Shown: one piece after another, positions 20,570 to 22,767 of the stretch | Layout: each line of letters begins with the position of its first letter | How positions within the stretch are numbered: the stretch's first letter is position 1 | The notes under the pieces: model-generated | Databases searched by the model: none | The model's input: the letters and a program-made list of their open reading frames with translations, nothing else | Told to the model about the DNA's origin: nothing | Position numbers and translations under genes: made by a program | IMG/VR virus record: IMGVR_UViG_3300030328_004377 | Coordinates: 1-22,767 of that record | Source: a virus | Direction: 5' to 3' (one strand) | Length of the DNA stretch: 22,767 nucleotides

Positions 20570-22041
20570 TGAAATATACTACCATTTTCAGCTCAAACGT
20601 AAAGCCTGTTGTATCAGAAGAAAAAGACAAATATTTAGCTTTGGCTTCTGCTATTGAGGTTGCTCAATTTATTCCAGAGGTTGACGAGAAGCAAGTAGAC
20701 CTATTACCAATAGCTTTTAATGCATTTGTTGCTAATAGAGTTAATAAAAATGGCGATGTAGTTGATACAGATTGTGCCATGGCTTTTCATAAAGATTTCA
20801 AAAACAAACCAATTAATATCGAACATAATAGAGATAGAGTGATTGGTACTATTTTAACTGCTGGTTTCTCTGAATTTGGCACTGATAAGCCTTTAACGGA
20901 AGAAGAAGTAAAAGATATAAAAGGTCCTTTTAATGTTACTCTAGGTGGCGTTATATGGAAAGTGGTTAACCAAAGAATCGCAGACCTAATAGAGGAGTCA
21001 GCAGACCCAAGTAGCGAAGACTATATGAAGATTAGTGCTAGTTGGGAATTAGGTTTTAAAGATTATAATTTGGTCCTTTTAGAAGGAAATGACAAGAACA
21101 TAGAGAATGGACTCATTGTTGACAACGAAGAGGACATAGCTTCTATGGAAAAAGACTTAAAAGCCCTAGGGGGAGAAGGTAAAACTAAAGATGGCATGTC
21201 AGTATACAGGAAGGTAGTGGGCGAAGTTGTTCCTTTAGGAATAGGCCTCACTGAGACACCTGCTGCAGACGTAAAAGGCGTGTCAACTATGATGAATTCT
21301 GAAGAGACTCCGGAAGAGACTCAAGAAGAAGAAAACACTTTTGCTGAAGCGAATACTTCACAAAACACAGAAAAAAATGTAATAATCCAAAACGAGGAGA
21401 AAACTATTATGAAAATAGAAAGTATTAAAGACATCACTAACGATTCTTTGAAGGAGCTTTCTGCCTCGGCTGTTTCAGATTTTATTGAATCAGAACTCAA
21501 GGAAGCTTCCGAGAGATTCACAGCCGAAAAAGCTCAGGTGGAAGCCAATCTCAAAGAAGCTCAAGAGAAGATTGAGTCTATTAACGTAGACTACGATAAA
21601 ATGCAAGCAGAACTTAGTTCTGTTTCAGAAAAACTAACCAGTCTTGAAGCTGAAAAAGCGGAGAAAGAAGCTGAAGAATTGTTCTCACAGAGAATGGCCT
21701 CTTTGGATGAAAAGTACGCTCTGGAAGCAGAAGACCGTGAAGTTTTAGCTGGACAGGTTAAAGACTTAGATGCTGAAGGCTGGGACGCTTTCGCTAAAAA
21801 CATCGACGTTCTGTTGAGAGACAAGTCAAGAGAAGTCTTGGCTAAAAAGGAAGACGAAGCTTCGAAAGAAGTGGAAGTTGAAGAAGAATCAAAAGCTTCT
21901 GAAGAAGTTGTAGATGAAGCCATCGAAAGAGGCGAGCAAGAAGAGAGCGCTATTCCAGCCTCAACTCAAGCTTCCGAAGGCTCTGCTTACGACAAGTACA
22001 GAAAAGCTTTTGAAATCGATCAATTTGATATTAATTACTAA
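20569..22041 (+). CDS. Prohead protease fused to scaffold-like domain
   Basis: The 490-residue protein has two parts. Residues 1-240 fit a prohead serine protease of the herpesvirus-assemblin/T4 gp21 type. His86 lies in INIEHNRDRVIG, and Ser156 or Ser158 in MKISASWELGF, the catalytic-Ser strand. This enzyme cleaves scaffold and capsid proteins during head maturation. Residues about 281-440 form a long charged coiled coil (KAQVEANLKEAQEKIESINV) typical of scaffold. An acidic linker with EETPEETQEEEN joins them. An in-frame ATG at 21409 with a strong AGGAG could yield the scaffold alone. The C-terminus (DKYRKAFEIDQFDINY) may bind capsid. Confidence 0.82.
   Translation: MKYTTIFSSNVKPVVSEEKDKYLALASAIEVAQFIPEVDEKQVDLLPIAFNAFVANRVNKNGDVVDTDCAMAFHKDFKNKPINIEHNRDRVIGTILTAGFSEFGTDKPLTEEEVKDIKGPFNVTLGGVIWKVVNQRIADLIEESADPSSEDYMKISASWELGFKDYNLVLLEGNDKNIENGLIVDNEEDIASMEKDLKALGGEGKTKDGMSVYRKVVGEVVPLGIGLTETPAADVKGVSTMMNSEETPEETQEEENTFAEANTSQNTEKNVIIQNEEKTIMKIESIKDITNDSLKELSASAVSDFIESELKEASERFTAEKAQVEANLKEAQEKIESINVDYDKMQAELSSVSEKLTSLEAEKAEKEAEELFSQRMASLDEKYALEAEDREVLAGQVKDLDAEGWDAFAKNIDVLLRDKSREVLAKKEDEASKEVEVEEESKASEEVVDEAIERGEQEESAIPASTQASEGSAYDKYRKAFEIDQFDINY
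21395..21399 (+). promoter_or_regulatory. Internal ribosome-binding site (AGGAG) for nested scaffold
   Basis: AGGAG with a preceding G lies 9 bases before the in-frame ATG at 21409, inside the protease gene at the protease-scaffold junction. Few starts in this window have so good a site. Confidence 0.6.
21409..22041 (+). CDS. Probable nested scaffold protein (internal start in the prohead protease gene)
   Basis: In-frame translation from ATG 21409 gives 210 residues starting MKIESIKDITNDSLKEL. The product is almost wholly helical coiled coil plus an acidic tail and a C-terminal segment. The start matches the junction where the acidic linker ends and the coiled coil begins. Lambda C/Nu3 is the known precedent for a scaffold made from an internal start within a protease gene. 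The evidence is the ribosome site and the domain boundary. Production of the short form is inferred. Confidence 0.6.
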   Translation: MKIESIKDITNDSLKELSASAVSDFIESELKEASERFTAEKAQVEANLKEAQEKIESINVDYDKMQAELSSVSEKLTSLEAEKAEKEAEELFSQRMASLDEKYALEAEDREVLAGQVKDLDAEGWDAFAKNIDVLLRDKSREVLAKKEDEASKEVEVEEESKASEEVVDEAIERGEQEESAIPASTQASEGSAYDKYRKAFEIDQFDINY

Positions 22042-22062
22042 TATACAAGGAAATAAAATATT

Positions 22063-22704
22063 ATGGCAACGTTTGTTAAAAACACACAACGGCTAAAGCC
22101 TTTTAGGCAGCACGCCGAAACAGATGTCGTAAATCTTTTCAGCCTTAAAGATGATGACGGAGATGTAGTAGCTTCGCATAGTGCCCTCGCAACTGATGGT
22201 GCTAAGCTAAACAAGGGGTTACTCGTTTCTGTTAAAGCTGGCTGGAAGAATACCGACGATCCTGTAAACAAAACTGGTATCGGCAACGCTGGTAGTAGTT
22301 ATACGAACACGGTATCATTCCGTTATGGCGCAGCTGCAACAGTTGAGCCTTGTGCATCTGGTACTCAACCTCTTGGCCTAACCCTATGGGACGTCGCTGA
22401 AGTCGACGAAAATGGCGAGAAGTTGATCTACAACCCGCGCAAGGCAGCTGAAATGCAGGCTGTGGTTAGTGGTCAGGCAGTCCCTGTCTTGACCAAGGGT
22501 ATTGTTCTTTACAGCGGAAACTTGACCAGCGGTGGCGCTGACTCAGTTGGCGCTGGAGTCCCAATCTACGCTGATGCGCTCCGAAATGGTGATATCAGTG
22601 CTTCTGCTACTGAAAGTACAGGAAGTGCTGCTCAAACCAAGATCGGAACAACTCTAGGCGCGGTTGACGAAGACGGTTTCATTCTGTTGAAGATCGACAT
22701 CTAA
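22063..22704 (+). CDS. Putative head decoration/stabilisation protein
   Basis: The 213-residue protein has an AAGGA ribosome site 11 bases upstream. It contains Gly/Ala/Thr/Val-rich beta segments (SFRYGAAATVEPCASGTQPL, VLTKGIVLYSGNLTSGG) and no catalytic motif. Its place between the protease/scaffold and the next, probably major capsid, gene is where phages encode head decoration or stabilisation proteins. Codon choice (more AAC, ATC, GGC, CGT and fewer A/T-ending codons) differs from the rest of the window. This suggests selection for high expression. The family is not recognised by name. Confidence 0.68.
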   Translation: MATFVKNTQRLKPFRQHAETDVVNLFSLKDDDGDVVASHSALATDGAKLNKGLLVSVKAGWKNTDDPVNKTGIGNAGSSYTNTVSFRYGAAATVEPCASGTQPLGLTLWDVAEVDENGEKLIYNPRKAAEMQAVVSGQAVPVLTKGIVLYSGNLTSGGADSVGAGVPIYADALRNGDISASATESTGSAAQTKIGTTLGAVDEDGFILLKIDI

Positions 22705-22739
22705 TTCAGTATTTAAATATAGAAAGGAAATTTAATAAA

Positions 22740-22767
22740 ATGAGACTTAAATTGAAAAACACCCCCG
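22740..22767 (+). CDS. Start of the next gene, probably major capsid protein (cut by window end)
   Basis: ATG at 22740 follows an AAAGGAAA ribosome site by about 10 bases. Only MRLKLKNTP is visible, so identity cannot be read from the sequence. The capsid assignment is from gene order alone (protease-scaffold, decoration, then major capsid in most tailed phages). Confidence 0.5.

Noticed and set aside
1-22767. CRISPR array, insertion sequence or long direct repeat
   Set aside because: No regularly spaced repeats, transposase or terminal inverted repeats were seen on either strand.

Overview
The window looks like part of a tailed-phage genome, probably from a marine virus, and not a bacterial chromosome or prophage. 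It is AT-rich and densely packed. It carries a recognisable packaging and head-morphogenesis block: a small-terminase candidate, an ERCC4-type nuclease, the large terminase, a portal, a prohead protease/scaffold, a head-decoration candidate and the first codons of the next gene, probably the major capsid protein. It also has a phage-type PhoH ATPase and a divergent sigma factor. No integrase, attachment site, CRISPR array or RNA gene is visible. The host is uncertain. A Tat-exported HxxSHH (DUF1552) protein and a short ferredoxin of a kind I associate with Verrucomicrobiota and Planctomycetota point weakly to a host in that group.

Positions 1-3567 (plus strand) form a metabolic cassette: the C-terminal part of an Amt ammonium transporter, a terminator, a short PiT-like phosphate transporter, an unknown 106-residue protein, the ferredoxin, the HxxSHH protein and a small basic protein. 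A GTGTA-AT-rich motif occurs just before several of these genes and also before genes of clear phage type. This argues that the cassette belongs to the phage genome.

Positions 3570-7225 (minus strand, with one small plus-strand gene inside) hold short proteins. Most have one membrane helix followed by a coiled coil or a basic tail. There is a His-rich lipoprotein overlapping a small membrane protein in a spanin-like arrangement, a GT25-like glycosyltransferase and a Gly/Ser-rich zinc-knuckle protein. At 7225/7282 two diverging paralogues resemble the pore helix and beta domain of MscS channels, cut down to about 105-148 residues.

Positions 7609-12953 (mostly plus) carry PhoH, small regulators, the sigma factor, a PhyH-type 2-oxoglutarate oxygenase, the putative small terminase and the ERCC4 nuclease, partly with overlapping start and stop codons. 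Positions 12953-22767 carry the large terminase, a fibre-like protein, the portal, an FtsZ/tubulin-family GTPase, an abundant-looking virion protein with its own terminator, further small virion proteins, the protease-scaffold and the decoration protein. The FtsZ-like gene lies between the portal gene and the other virion genes and keeps the GTP-binding and T7-loop residues. It is the most striking item in the window, followed by the paired ammonium and phosphate transporters.
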